A stretch of 64,000 nucleotides of DNA, taken from assembly GCA_029207755.1 (NCBI GenBank), contig JARCOQ010000003.1, forward strand, positions 43,110,144 through 43,174,143. The letters are read 5' to 3'. The position numbers and the translations under genes were made by a program. Below, in pieces: positions 14,361 through 25,440 of this stretch; the stretch's first letter is position 1, and the number at the start of each line of letters is the position of its first letter. Source of the stretch: Chamaea fasciata (Eukaryota > Chordata > Aves > Passeriformes > Sylviidae). Below the pieces are notes generated by a model. That model saw only the letters and a list, made by a program, of their open reading frames with translations. It was not told the origin of the DNA and did no database searches.

Positions 14361-14705
14361 TTGATTTATATCCCTAATAATCTCATGGGCCTCCAGGCTG
14401 CTGATACCTCACTAATGATATTTTCAGGAGTTTTGGACGACATGAAATTCTTTGCAGGATGGCAAACCTGCCTTGAGCCTGACCTCTGCTATGGAGTTGG
14501 GATAGGGAAGTTCACAGAGTGCTTCTTGCAAGTAACTCAGAGCCATGGAAACTGCCAAAACAAAACCAAAAGAGCTTTCAGTGGTGTTGACAGACAACTC
14601 CAGATTGTTATCCAGGATGCCACTTACAAGCAAAGTGTGAGAGATCACCAGACACATGTGAAATACCTTGCAACTTTTGAGGAAAAACTCACCAGAGTCA
14701 GGTAA
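14361..14705 (+). other. Unassigned 345-bp ORF ending at a splice donor
   Basis: I do not recognise the product. The frame is open for 114 codons beginning at ATT (14361). It ends in AGAGTCAG followed by GTAAGA at about 14700, a good donor consensus, so the TAA stop would lie in an intron if this is an exon. The C-terminal half reads like ordinary soluble protein (DATYKQSVRDHQ, then FEEKL), with mixed charged and hydrophobic residues. Possible acceptors are TTTTCAG near 14428 and TTTGCAG near 14455. A CR1 tail lies just upstream. The opposite strand is also open across much of it (14424-14657), which weakens the case. It could be a real exon, a pseudogene piece, or chance. Confidence 0.2.
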
Positions 14706-16165
14706 GAAAAGTGCCCCATCCTGTTATTCCCACTGTGTTTCAGTCAAATGTATTCATCTTGCTTATGAAACTTGAGAGGGAGTTTCATACCATACAAATT
14801 TAGGGAATCTTCCATCTCATGCCTGGCCTTGTAAGCTGGGATAGGTGAACTCCGCAGGCAGGACAAAACCAGTTCTGCAGCTTTGCATAGGGAAATGCTT
14901 GTACTGATAGGCAGGAGTATTGAACCAGCAAAGGCAGACACACAAGTTGTAAATCTATTATAGCCAAGGTGTTTTGGAAAGACTCCCAAAATTGCTGACC
15001 TAGAAAATCTCTGGAAACTATTTGTCATACTGCTTTGAAGTTGTACAGGAAGTCTGATAAGGCAGAACTTTACTTCCCTGTGTGCTCTTTCCATCCCCCT
15101 TCTATACTCACATGATGGGAATGTCAGGAATATCCTGGTGTAAGCAATTCTGTACGTGGTACAATACAGCACGCCAGTAATTCCCACTTTTGCCTTACGC
15201 TGTTTTTTTTTTTCTTGGGAATAGCACTGAAGATAACAGTGCATATTTCAAAGCATGTGATGCTCCAGTACGAACAGGTTAACTTTGGACAGAGAAAGAA
15301 ATACCTTAGTGTTATGGGTAGCCAGATCCCAAGAACAGATTTAATTCCTTAGTTCAAGAATGGAAAAAAAAAACCCCAAAAAACCCCATTCTCAGTGTCT
15401 TTAACTAGGCTGTGGATCATAAAGTCCTTTTACACTGAAGTTGTCATACAGGCAGTTATAAGTGGCAACAGATTTGTCCTAAGGATCAGAAACAATAGAT
15501 TAATTTTTGCCTGGTCTAGATTGAAGCAGATTAGTGCCAATATACCACAGCAAGATCTCAAACTGCAGGCTATCCTTTCCATCACAAAACCAAAATAAAT
15601 TTGCACATGCTGACACAGAAAGCTTCTTTTATATACTTCCATAGATGCAACTAAGAAACCCCAAAAATTAAACCAAGCGTTAATTCATTCATGTCTGTTA
15701 ATGAATGTATAAATCAAATTGTCTCAGATATTTATTATCTCTACCTTAAAGCAATAAAAATGTGACATTGTATGATTTTTGAAGGGACATATCTAGCCAC
15801 AGACCTTATAAATAGTGGCAATAACTAATGCGAGTTTAGAGAAGTTAAGGGCAGTTCTGCATAAAACTAGAATAACTCTTGATAGAATCTGCAAAACCCT
15901 AATTAGCATATGCCCAGCAGAAAAAAACATTTTCAAATGGGCAAGTTGAGATTTGTTTTTTCTACCCTCTTTAAAGAGGTTGAAAAATAAATTGTATTTA
16001 TTTGCTCACAGGGCCATTTACTAGAGTTCATTAAAATGTGAGTGCCCACAATATCATGACTGAGCTTTGATTTCTTTCACTCTGCCAGTTCCTCCACTCC
16101 ACAGAAAGTCTCTGTGCCCATTTTAAACTGTGGAGAGAGAGAAAAAATTATAGGTTTAACAAAGC

Positions 16166-16187
16166 GGGGGTGGGGGGGTGGGGGTGG
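16166..16187 (+). other. G-rich tract with quadruplex potential
   Basis: Runs of 5, 7 and 5 G are separated by single T, followed by TGG. The seven-G run can supply two tetrad columns, so a four-column G-quadruplex with very short loops is possible on the plus strand. It lies in otherwise AT-rich DNA with no visible promoter. Confidence 0.5.
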
Positions 16188-19100
16188 AAGTCCTGGATTC
16201 ATGGTCTTATGGTGAAAGTTTCCAGAGGTTCCAAAATCTGACAAATTCAATTACCTTAATATCACAGACACTCAACCTGCCTGAAAAGCTAGTGTTTTAA
16301 ACAGAATACCTGGAAGACAATCTGGTATTTAAAATCAAATTCATGTAGCCCCCAATCAACCTTCCTGGTCACCATTTGCATCACTCGAGTAGGTTGAAGC
16401 CAGAAATTTTGCTGCATGAGGATGAGGCTTCACCACCAAATAGTCACCTGTTGCCCATTATCACTTCTATAAGCCAGGAAAGCCACCATCCCTCCCTGCC
16501 TACCCCAACCTGACACACCTGGAGTGCACATTTCCCTCAGGAGCCAACCAGCAACAGCAACCTCTTGAGGGTTTTTTATTTTTAATATAGACCAATCCCT
16601 TTCTCTGCTTACCCCCTCTCTGGTAAAGGGGGGGTAAGCTCTGGGTAGGCTAATTCTTTTGTTCAAGGCTTGTGGAGCATGGTCTGGCTAAAGACTGCAG
16701 AAGATGGTGAAGATGTGTTATGGGAACAGTAGCGAACACAGTGGGATGCACCCAAGATCAACACAGAGCAGACATCAATGGCAGCAATACTGAATGGGCA
16801 TCACTTATCATTGTAGAAGGTATGATTATCTTGAGAGACTGTTTAAATCGTGCTGCATCCTTCCAACCACCACCCTGCACTTTGGGCTATGGAGCAATTC
16901 CACTTCCTTCCCTCAAACATGGCTACTTTGGCATTGAGTAGGGCAAGGTCCTTTATTGCCCATGTGGCTCTTTATACAGTGAAATGAGCAGACTAAGAGA
17001 GAACTAGAGAACCAAAGAACTAAGCGTTCTTAAAACTAGGGGAAAAAATGACATGAAGCAAAATTGTCTAGATAAAGACTACAGGGTGAAAAATCAGGGA
17101 CAGAGCAGGAATGAGGAGTTACCCTGGCCATCAAGCACAGCTAATTCCTCTGGATGGTGCTTACTCCCACTTGCAGAAAGCGTGAACAAAAGCAGTTTTC
17201 TTTTGAATGCCAATCAGGTTCTTTACCAGATACTCTTAAATCTAACTTTAAACCCTGATTGCTGCAATTCTGCCACATTAAAGCGATTCTGTGAAGTAAC
17301 ACTGATTTATTCACAATGGTGCTATTTAGCAGCCCGAGCATCAGAGCAACACAGTTATGTTTTGATTTCAATTCAATTGCCAGCAGAGTAGAAGCCACAG
17401 CACAAAGCTGAGATATGCACAGCACAGCTGTGGTAGTGGTCACACCCCAGCCCCTCTCTGCCTCCCCTTCCCCAGTTAAAAGTCTTTTTGGAAACAGCCC
17501 TCTGCAGCGTGGCCCTGGGCCAGTGCACAGGGGTTCACACGATTTACACAGGCAGACCCCCAAGAATGAGGTGGTATTTTCATGGAGAAACAGATTAAGA
17601 CCCCTCTTCACCCACAGAGAAAAAGCTGGTTTCTGGAAGCAGCAGCAGCTGGAGAGGTTGTAGGAACTGGGGTTTGAGGAAAGGGAAATACCATGTCCCA
17701 GGAGGACACAGCCTCTCCACATGAAAGAGATCTAAAATCTGAAATTAAAAAACAGTTCAAAAGGATCAATTCCCTTTTCAGAGGGAAATGAGAAGTCACC
17801 TCAGGCCAAAGCAAGAACAGCTCTTACAGCATTCTTATTTCAGCATAGGTAGGACCAGTCCCTCCAAGCAAAAGGGATAGATGCCCAGGCCTCAATAGTC
17901 AAGCAAAGTCTGACTAGAAAAAGCCTACTCTCAAATTTAACTCTACTGGAAACTTAAATATCAGAGCACCAAAGCTTCAACATGCAAGAAATACAGCTGC
18001 CTCATCTGAAAAGTAGTACTTTTCAAAGGACTTTACCAATCAGGCAGCTAAAGGAATGCTCAGATACAGTTAGAAAGGACACAAACACTTTCAGCAGCCA
18101 GTTTTTGCCATGCTCTGTTCTGCTAATTGTGGCCAAACTGCTGGACAAGAGTTTAGCAGGTAGAAATAAAAACTCACCACAACTTATTTTGCAGAGATCT
18201 GGGACGCTCAATCCAGAAAACTGCATTTACCCCTCTCAGCATCTACAGCAAGCACCCAAAGTCAATCAGGACCCACCTCACTTCCCAGCAGGACTGACCT
18301 TATTCCTTAGCCCTGTACAGAAGCACCTTATCACTAGAGACAGCTGACAAGCATTCACCACAATTGCAAGTCAGAGGATTAATTACAGCTTTGACTACAG
18401 CACTGGTAAATTAAATTGCCTCCTTCAGGTGGCCTGAATGAGCAGAAATATCCCATCCTTATGCCAAGTTACAACAGTAGGAGCCCAGATTAATAGCTCA
18501 GTCTACCACACTACTAAAAGTCTTTGTGCTTATCTTAATCTCATTTTTTTTCTCAAAGTCTCTGCACAATGAAGGATTCAAATTTGCATGTTCTAGACAC
18601 TCCTTTTCACCCAGAGTTGAAGGACCTCAATGTTTTGAGATGTCTGTATTTTACCTGGAAGTATAAGCTGCTTTTAAGCAGAGCTTGTTGATGTGACAAA
18701 GCTGTGGCATGGAGGACTTCACCAGTGCTCCTTGAGGAAGAGGCTGAGTTTCTTTAGTCTCCCTGGGAGCTGACTTGGATCTGATGGGCTGCCCCAGATG
18801 GGTTTCTGCAATGCTAGGAGGGTGCCATGGGCTCCAGAGAGCAATTCCCTCCCTCCTCCTTTTCTCCCCTGTACCCAGGAAAGGCCTTTTTACTGTAATG
18901 CCAAAGACTCCATCTCTAGCTCGTGTGATACCACACACTTCGTCACCCTCAGTTCAAAAATAGTAATGCTGTTGAAATAAAAGCATCCTGCCCTGCTCCT
19001 CCTAATTCTTGGAGACAGAAATGAGGCCACAGCATTAGTTATTTTCTGTTCTTGGGTCTCTGGGTATCCCTAGGAGCTCAGCACTCTGCTCTTAGGGCCC

Positions 19101-19235
19101 CAGCCAGCTCCCTGCTGGTTCACAGCTCCTGAGCAGCTGAAATCTCAAATAGTAAACACAATTGTTTTATTTTATATCAAGCTTTCTCTGTGTGTCATGC
19201 TCCCTATAACAAAATGCAGTGATATTTAATGGGGT

Positions 19236-19251
19236 AAAAAAAAAAAAAAAG
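19236..19251. repeat. Poly-A run
   Basis: A short homopolymer of about 15 A ends before GAGTG. No associated retroposon was recognised. Confidence 0.8.
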
Positions 19252-21049
19252 AGTGTTTTCTCAGAGCAGAATTTTATAAACCAGTAGCTTGAAACAGATA
19301 CAACTACGAAGCCACAGAAATTCCACGTACCAAATTTTTTGAGTTCTGAATCACCATCTGGAGGACCTGCCTGGCTGTGGGGAAGGCCAAAGGGATCAAA
19401 TTCAGATTGGAGGCCTCATTGGGAAGACTAAAGTTAGGTGAGAGGAGTCCCAACCAAGATGCTGCAACAGCTGCTAAGAGTATTTCTGGTGCAACCACCA
19501 AATGAAATATGAGCTTTTTGACAGGCTACATTGCTGCTGTTAGAAATTAAGCTTTACAGACCTGTTCCTGTTTTGGAATTCTTTTAACCGTGGGAGATGT
19601 GGCACATGCTTTGGTTCATCACCTCCAAGAAGAAATAGGTGCCTAAATCCCAGTGATTTCAGTAGGAACTGAGATCTTCCAAATCTGGGGCTTTGGAACC
19701 CATCTGGTTTCCCCCTCCCGTGACTAGTTTGTCTGTATACATAACTAATCAGAATAATTTGGTAGACTCCATGATTTTTTTTTTTTCAAGCAGGATTAAC
19801 CGAAATTTGGGGAAAAAAAGTCTTCTTCTCTGAGGTGTGGACCTGCTAGTGGATGGAAAAAAATGTTGTTCCCTGCATGGTCACCCCTGGCTGAGGAGCC
19901 CAGTGCAGGCAGTGGTAGGCAGCGGTGTCTGGGTGCTGGGCAGCCCCTTCTACTGTCTGACCTGACTGTGACTTGCTCTGCAGGGTCCCTTTAGTCAGCT
20001 GACAGTCAAACTTAATGCAAACTTTGCAGATTTTAAAAAATTTATTTCTTTTACACTTTTTTCTATCTATCCATCCATACTTACTACTACTGTTGGGTAG
20101 TAGCCCTATGTAAATTAACAGATTATTCTATCTGTGAGCTCTGAAATTACCTACTGTTAGCAGTCATCTTACACATCCTGTTACTGCATCAGTGTCTAAC
20201 TTGTTTCTATGCAGATTTTTTTTTCTGTTTTATTCCCCATTATGAATACAGTCAAAAGAGGCAATAGTAGATAATTGACCAAATAATTTTCTGCAAACTA
20301 TATCTGCCTGCAGTGAAAATGTGCTGTGCACAGCCCCCAAACACTAGATTGGCTGTTCCCAATGTTGCATTAAATTTTGGGATGTACCTGGGCTTTCCTA
20401 TCTACTTTTGCTTACTCTGAACACTCTAAAGACATCCTGGGAAGAACTGTAATTTCCTAGTCAGAAAGCACTGACATTTCCTAGAGAGCTTTTGTTGTAA
20501 ACATCAATAAAAATTTACTTCTATGCTTGATAGAAGGGATAAGGGATAAGGGGAAGGGGTTTTTAAAAGTATTTAGAAGTTAGGAAGAAGAAAAAAGATC
20601 ATTTAAACCATCACTGAGAGATTCTTAACCTTTACTAGGCAGATTTTTTAATTGAATTTTCTTGTTTTAAGTGACAAGGGAAAGAAACCTCAACAAAAGC
20701 CCCAAAAAATCAAACTTCATACAACCCAGGAAAAAAAAATTAAAAAAAGATTAGGCATGTCACACACATGAAAGTAGTCTAAGAGAGATCCTGGATTGGT
20801 TGTTTACATCAGACAATGTGGAGCTGTGAAGTGAAAAAGTCTCAAAAATTGTAATTCCCAGAAATGTAAACTTGATTTATTACTGGCATTTAACCAGTGA
20901 ATGAGGGAAGGAAACAGTGGTTAGACAGTAACTAGTCATAGCAGACTGTCAAGTATTCACCAGATATTTGGGCAAACCAGCTGTCTATCGTGCATGGCAT
21001 CATACAATTTCTGGCTGAAGCTCTGCACAGATGGCTCCAGCGTTCTGCT

Positions 21050-21115
21050 TGTAACATAACGTAACATAACACAGCATAGCAGAGCATAACAGAACACAAT
21101 GTAATGCAACATGGC
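21050..21115. repeat. Decayed short tandem repeat (GTAACATAAC type)
   Basis: Two exact adjacent copies of a 10-base unit GTAACATAAC are followed by several degenerate relatives (ACAGCATAGC, AGAGCATAAC, AGAACACAAT, GTAATGCAAC). The pattern is a short minisatellite array losing homogeneity towards its right end. Confidence 0.75.
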
Positions 21116-22058
21116 ACCCTGATGTATTCTTTGCACTACAAAAAGCCAGGCATGGCATGGTGGTGGCCCCCATTTCCCTGCACTTCCTACCAGGAGGTGA
21201 TGTGGGCACAGAATGGGAGGAGTTCAGACTCAGCTTCAAATGTGAACAGTTAAACAACAGCTACAGAAAGAGACGTGTTGTAGACCATGACAAGTTGCAC
21301 TCAAAAAGGAGCCCAGCTGGAGTTCAAACAAGACATGACTGCAGATTTGAAAAGACCTTTTTGCTGGAAAACAGCTTGATCTTGCCTGAAAACACATACC
21401 AGACTGCAGAAATTTCTGTAAGCAAGAGGAGGAATCTGGCTGTGAGTAAAGTGATTAAACAACAGCTTTAACATTCAGTGACAAATGTTTCAGCAGCATC
21501 TGAAGTCACTTCAGGGGCCCCATACTCCTTGTTTTAAAGAGTGCCACAGAGACAAGAAATGCCTTTAGAAAAGCCGTGGAAAGCCACTGTGTGTAAAAGC
21601 AAAACCAGGCTCATTCTGATGCTCTTGTTCATTCCCAGCCACTGCCTTTGCTTCTGAGGGAAGTTCCTATTTTAAGCTCCTTGAAGTGGTGTAGCAGCAG
21701 CTAAGCAGCTTGCTACATGCCAGAGCACATGGGAGTCTGGTGTCGAAAAATGAGAAGAGGCCCAGCTGACCCCTCTCAAGCCACGAGACCTGTTGTCTTC
21801 AGGCTCATCTTGTAAATTTTTGAGGATTCTGTGAATTCTGTGAAAACTTTTTGGCCTTCAGCCGCTGGAGCAGGAAGTGGCAGTAGGAGCAGGAAGGCAG
21901 AGTATATAAAGCGGAATAAGAAGGAACGAGTCTATTTTTTTCCCATTAAAGAATTGGCTGATTTTGGCTAAACTCAAACACACACATGCACTCATAGTTG
22001 TCACTGGCATAAGACAAAATACAGGAAAAGTTATCTCAAAAGTAGGTCGACTTTTTGT

Positions 22059-22620
22059 TGTGGTTTAACCCCAGCCAGCCACGAAGCCCCACGCAGCCTC
22101 TTGCTCTCTCCTCCGCCAGTGAGGTATGGGAGAGAATAGAAAGGGTAAAAGCTAAAAAACTCATGGGTTGAGATAAAGACAGCTTAATAGGAAAAGCAAA
22201 AGCCATGCACATAAGAAAAGCAAAACAAGTAATTAATTTAATGTTCCTCATAAGCAGATGTACAGCCATCTCCAGGAGAGGTGGGCCTCATCATTTGTAA
22301 TGGTTATTTGGAGAGAGAAGCATCATAATTCAAAATGTCCACCCTTTCTCATTCTTTCCCCCACTTTATATACTGAGCATGATGTCATATGGTCTGGACC
22401 ACCCCTTTGGTCATTTTGGGTCACCAGGCCTGCCTGTGTCCCCTCCCAGCCTCCCATGCACCCCAAACTTCCTCACCAATGTGGACATACAAAAAGCAGA
22501 AAAGGCCTTGGCTCTCTGTAAGCCCTGCTCAGCATTAACAAAAATATCCCTATAATATCAAGCCTCCCCTACTTGCCACTGTGAAGAAAATGAACTCTAT
22601 CCCAGCTGAAACCAGGACAC
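22059..22620 (-). mobile_element. Solo LTR of an avian endogenous retrovirus
   Basis: On the plus strand the unit begins TGTGGTTTAACCCCAGCC and ends CAGCTGAAACCAGGACA, the reverse complement of a TG...CA-bounded LTR. Orientation is set by a TATA box on the minus strand (TATATAAA, positions 22372-22365), with a CRE-like TGACATCAT just upstream of it in sense direction. TTTTGT occurs at both borders (22053-22058 and 22622-22627), consistent with a target duplication offset by one base. No internal retroviral region is attached, so it is a solo LTR left by recombination between two LTRs. It lies 45 bp from the CR1 that hosts the provirus. Confidence 0.85.
22365..22372 (-). promoter_or_regulatory. 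TATA box of the solo LTR
   Basis: On the minus strand the sequence reads AGTATATAAAGTGGGGG, with TGACATCATGCTC upstream. Its placement inside the LTR fits a retroviral U3 promoter. Present activity is unknown. Confidence 0.55.
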
Positions 22621-22665
22621 TTTTGTAAGTAGATAAATAAAGTGCACTGAACTAGACTTGATTTT

Positions 22666-22786
22666 CACAGAATCACAGAATGTGTAGGTTGGAAGAGACC
22701 TTCAAGGTCATTGAGTCCAACACAGCCCTAACACCTCAACTAAACCATGGCACTGAGTGCCACGTACAGTCTTGTTTTAAACACGT
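22666..22786 (-). mobile_element. CR1 LINE, 3' terminal part, split by the provirus
   Basis: The plus strand starts CACAGAATCACAGAATG and continues GGTTGGAAGAGACCTTCAAGG, the reverse complement of the CR1 3' end. The match runs to the provirus edge at 22786 and resumes without loss at 29335: the text across the join, ACACGT then CCAGGGCTGGTGACT, is continuous CR1. This piece and 29335-30505 are therefore one minus-strand element interrupted by a later retroviral insertion. Confidence 0.93.
22782..22786. repeat. Target site duplication, left copy (CACGT)
   Basis: The five bases CACGT precede the 5' LTR. The identical five bases follow the 3' LTR at 29335-29339. A 5-bp duplication is in the normal range for retroviral integrase. 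Both copies lie within CR1 sequence and are identical, so the two LTRs belong to one insertion event. Confidence 0.93.
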
Positions 22787-23457
22787 TGTTGGGGGTTGGG
22801 TTTGTTCCTTCTTTCTCTGGGGAATTTTTTCCCCACGGGTTGCCAAGGGGACCGGGTGTTAGATACTTGAGAGTGCTTGGCTGAAACAAAGAGATGGACA
22901 AAAAGTGGAAAGGAGAGATAACGCAAGTAAAAGACACAGCTTGAGGCAGCTGCGTGCTTTTCTGCTTCCGGCGTTCGGGAGACACGTGTCGGCCGCTCCT
23001 CGAGGATCTCAGCCGCCGCAAAGCCCGCCGAGCAGAAGCTGCGCCGCTTTTTCTGCCTCGCCTTCGAGCTGCTTCGGCGCTGCTCCTCTTGCTGCAGCGT
23101 GACCCTGCACTCCCTGCGCTGCCGGGACATCCTGCCCCTGCCTGCCGGGACACCCTGCCATCCCAGCTACCAGCCCGGGACTTTTCCACTGTTCCAGCTT
23201 GGTGCTCTGAGGATCCTGCAGGGACAGCGAAACCAAACTGCCCTGGGTTTTGTGAAACAAAGCCCTCAAGGTTCTTAGTACTGTTGTCGTTTGTCATTAA
23301 TGCTGTAGTTGTTTAGTAGGGGGGGAGTTTTTTTTGTGTTTGTTTGTTTTGTATTACATACTAGTAAAGAACTGCTATTCCTATTTCCCAAATCTTTGCC
23401 AAAGAGCCTCTAATTGTAATTTTACCTAACAAATACCTGTCTTCCTAAACCAAGACA
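22787..23457 (+). repeat. 5' LTR of the provirus
   Basis: This LTR is 671 bp, begins TGTTGGGGGTT and ends AACCAAGACA. It is collinear with 28664-29334 with no indel (constant offset 5877). It carries G at all 23 sites where the 3' LTR carries A, so it is the unedited or least edited copy. A GC- and CpG-rich core lies at about 22960-23230. The core is open in a plus-strand frame and a minus-strand frame in both LTRs, which may only reflect composition. I could not identify a clear TATA box or AATAAA signal. Confidence 0.95.
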
Positions 23458-23462
23458 GATTT

Positions 23463-23480
23463 TGGCGCCCAACGTGGGGC
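23463..23480 (+). other. Primer binding site, tRNA-Lys type
   Basis: The 18 bases TGGCGCCCAACGTGGGGC start five bases after the 5' LTR. They are complementary to the 3' end of tRNA-Lys(CUU) as used by some betaretroviruses (established knowledge; tRNA end recalled, not searched). The name ERV-L derives from a leucine primer, so a lysine primer on a class III-like element is notable. Confidence 0.88.
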
Positions 23481-23662
23481 TTGAGGGCACTGAGAAAAGA
23501 AAAGAGAAGAAAAATAGCAGTTCTTAACTAACCTAGTACTTTCTTTTGTGTGCGTTAGATATAAAAACCTCATTAGGCTGCATCATGTAGTCTAACTTAG
23601 CCTAGTTTGGGTGGCATGTAGTTGTGGCTGTATTCCTTCCATTTGCAAGCCCTTATCTAAAC

Positions 23663-25440
23663 ATGGGCCCTATAACTAAAGCTACTGTGACTGTCATCCA
23701 GTTTATTTTATGGCTTAATAAAGTGAAGAACTCATAGATTTTTAATTTCCTCTAGAAGGCAAGCACATGGATTCAAGGCTATCGTACACTAACTGTGTGT
23801 TTTTGGAGTTACTTTAACAATAGTACCTACTGTGAAGAAATGACACCGGGAAAAGTTTCTTTTTCCCAACCCTTTACTCATCTCTTTAGATCTGCCCCAC
23901 CAGTTTTTGAAAGGTTTAAATCCTCTCTGAATGCTAATGATATCATACAATGGCTAGTGCTGCTAATATGCGTATTCTGTTTAGCATTCAGAGATAAGAG
24001 AAAATTGACCTAGATAACCACCCTGATACCTAGCCCACAGAATAGAAATGATACCCCAGAGCCTGACTCTGCCCCACAGCCTGCCTCAGAAAAGACCCAC
24101 CCAGATTGAGTTGAGGCTCTGATAAAAAAGATACATGAGATAGGCCAAATGCTGAAAAAGTACATTTCCCCAGCTCATGAAAAACCCTCCCCCTGCCCCG
24201 AGAAGGCAGAGACTGATAGTGCAACAGTGGAACCCACAGATGTTACAACTGTCCAAGTTCCAGCTGAACCACAAGGGCAGCCACAGCCAGCAGCAGTCGC
24301 CCCTGTGGAAACAAAAAAGTGTAAAGTGAAATCGTCAGATCCTAATATTAAAGGTAAGAAAAGAGAGTCCTCACAATCCACAAAAAAGCCACAAGTTGAG
24401 ATCATCACTGAGTCCCTGACATATGAAAGTCTACGTAATCTGCAAAAAAATATTGCACGACAAAGACGTGAGGCTTATACAGCCTAGCTACTTCGAGTCT
24501 GAGACCTTATGAGTACAAGTGTGCAACTAGATAGTGCTGAAGCAAAGAATTTAAGACCCTTGACCCAAGACTCAAGTATAAATCAAGTATTTGTAAGAAA
24601 GCAAAGGCCCCTTCCCCTTTAAGAACGACTTCTAATGAGTGTAAAAAAGAGATTTGTCCACAAAGACAGAATGCAAAAGCACAACAATAGAATGCGATAG
24701 AAGACCCTTGAAAAAAAAATCCAACAGTTGAGAGAAGTGGCAGTATTGAAAGTACTTTTTAGAAAGACCGAACAACATAATAATGACCCCGACAAAGTTA
24801 AATGCACAGGGCACATGTTGTGAAATCTGGCAACTCATGAACCATCCCAATACGCCACATTCATCGCAACAATTAATGCCGAAAATAACCGAAAGACAGT
24901 GGGTTCTGTTGCCAACAAGCTCAGAAATTATGAAAGTATGATCAGTAGCCCAATGCAAGCTCATGTCTCTGCAGTAGTAAAAGAACTCAAAGAAAAGATA
25001 AAGGAGGTGAGAGAAAAGATGAGAAGGAACAGTTCCCATGTAGCACCGGTGCGAGTCACAAGCCCCAGAATCAAAGCCCAACATCCCCCAGCGAGAGAAA
25101 AAAGGTACACCCCTCGAGCTGACCTGTAGTTTTATCTGCGGGACCATGAAGAAGACATGAGAGCGTAGCATGAAAAACCTACTTCTGTCCTGGCAGCACG
25201 GGTACGTGAACTCAAAGAGAGAAACGCTAACAGAAGAAGTTCCACTAGAATGAAAGTAGCCTCAGCCTCCCATGAGCAAGCTGCCAGGTATTACGGAAGT
25301 GGGAATGCTGTGTCAGATTCCCTCGAAAGAACCTCTACCATGTATGTCCAAAAAAAAAATAATAACCAGTGCTAGAGAAGCCCTGCCTCTAGCCAAGAAA
25401 AGACACGAGAAAATCGAGTTTTTTGAACTGTGTAGATTCA
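23663..25440 (+). pseudogene. gag-like region of the provirus, inactivated
   Basis: The frame opens at ATG 23663 and stays in one phase into the protease. In-frame stops include 23735, 23753, 24011, 24107, 24485, 24500, 25127, 25166 and 25373. The N-terminal part holds a hydrophobic segment (IIQWLVLLICVFCLAF, 23942-23989) followed by RDKRK. Next comes a Pro/Gln/Lys-rich linker (about 24149-24400), then a capsid-like stretch from 24410 with regularly spaced charged residues. No CCHC zinc knuckle is visible. Stops at 24485 and 24500 fall where tryptophan would suit the family pattern, consistent with TGG edited to TAG and TGA. Editing is lighter in the first 800 bp, where many GG pairs survive. 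Gag identity rests on position and pattern. The true gag end cannot be fixed because any stop may be an edited tryptophan. Confidence 0.75.

Larger units (their letters stand above)
14706..22058. other. Unique DNA without a recognised gene
   Basis: About 7.3 kb hold only short open frames, with stretches such as 15650-16420 and 19510-20930 that are AT-rich and almost free of open frames. No mobile element was recognised apart from the simple-sequence tracts listed separately. It is likely intergenic or intronic. Confidence 0.55.

Noticed and set aside
17141..17722. 193-codon minus-strand open frame
   Set aside because: It has no recognisable domain or signal. The plus strand is also open across parts of it.
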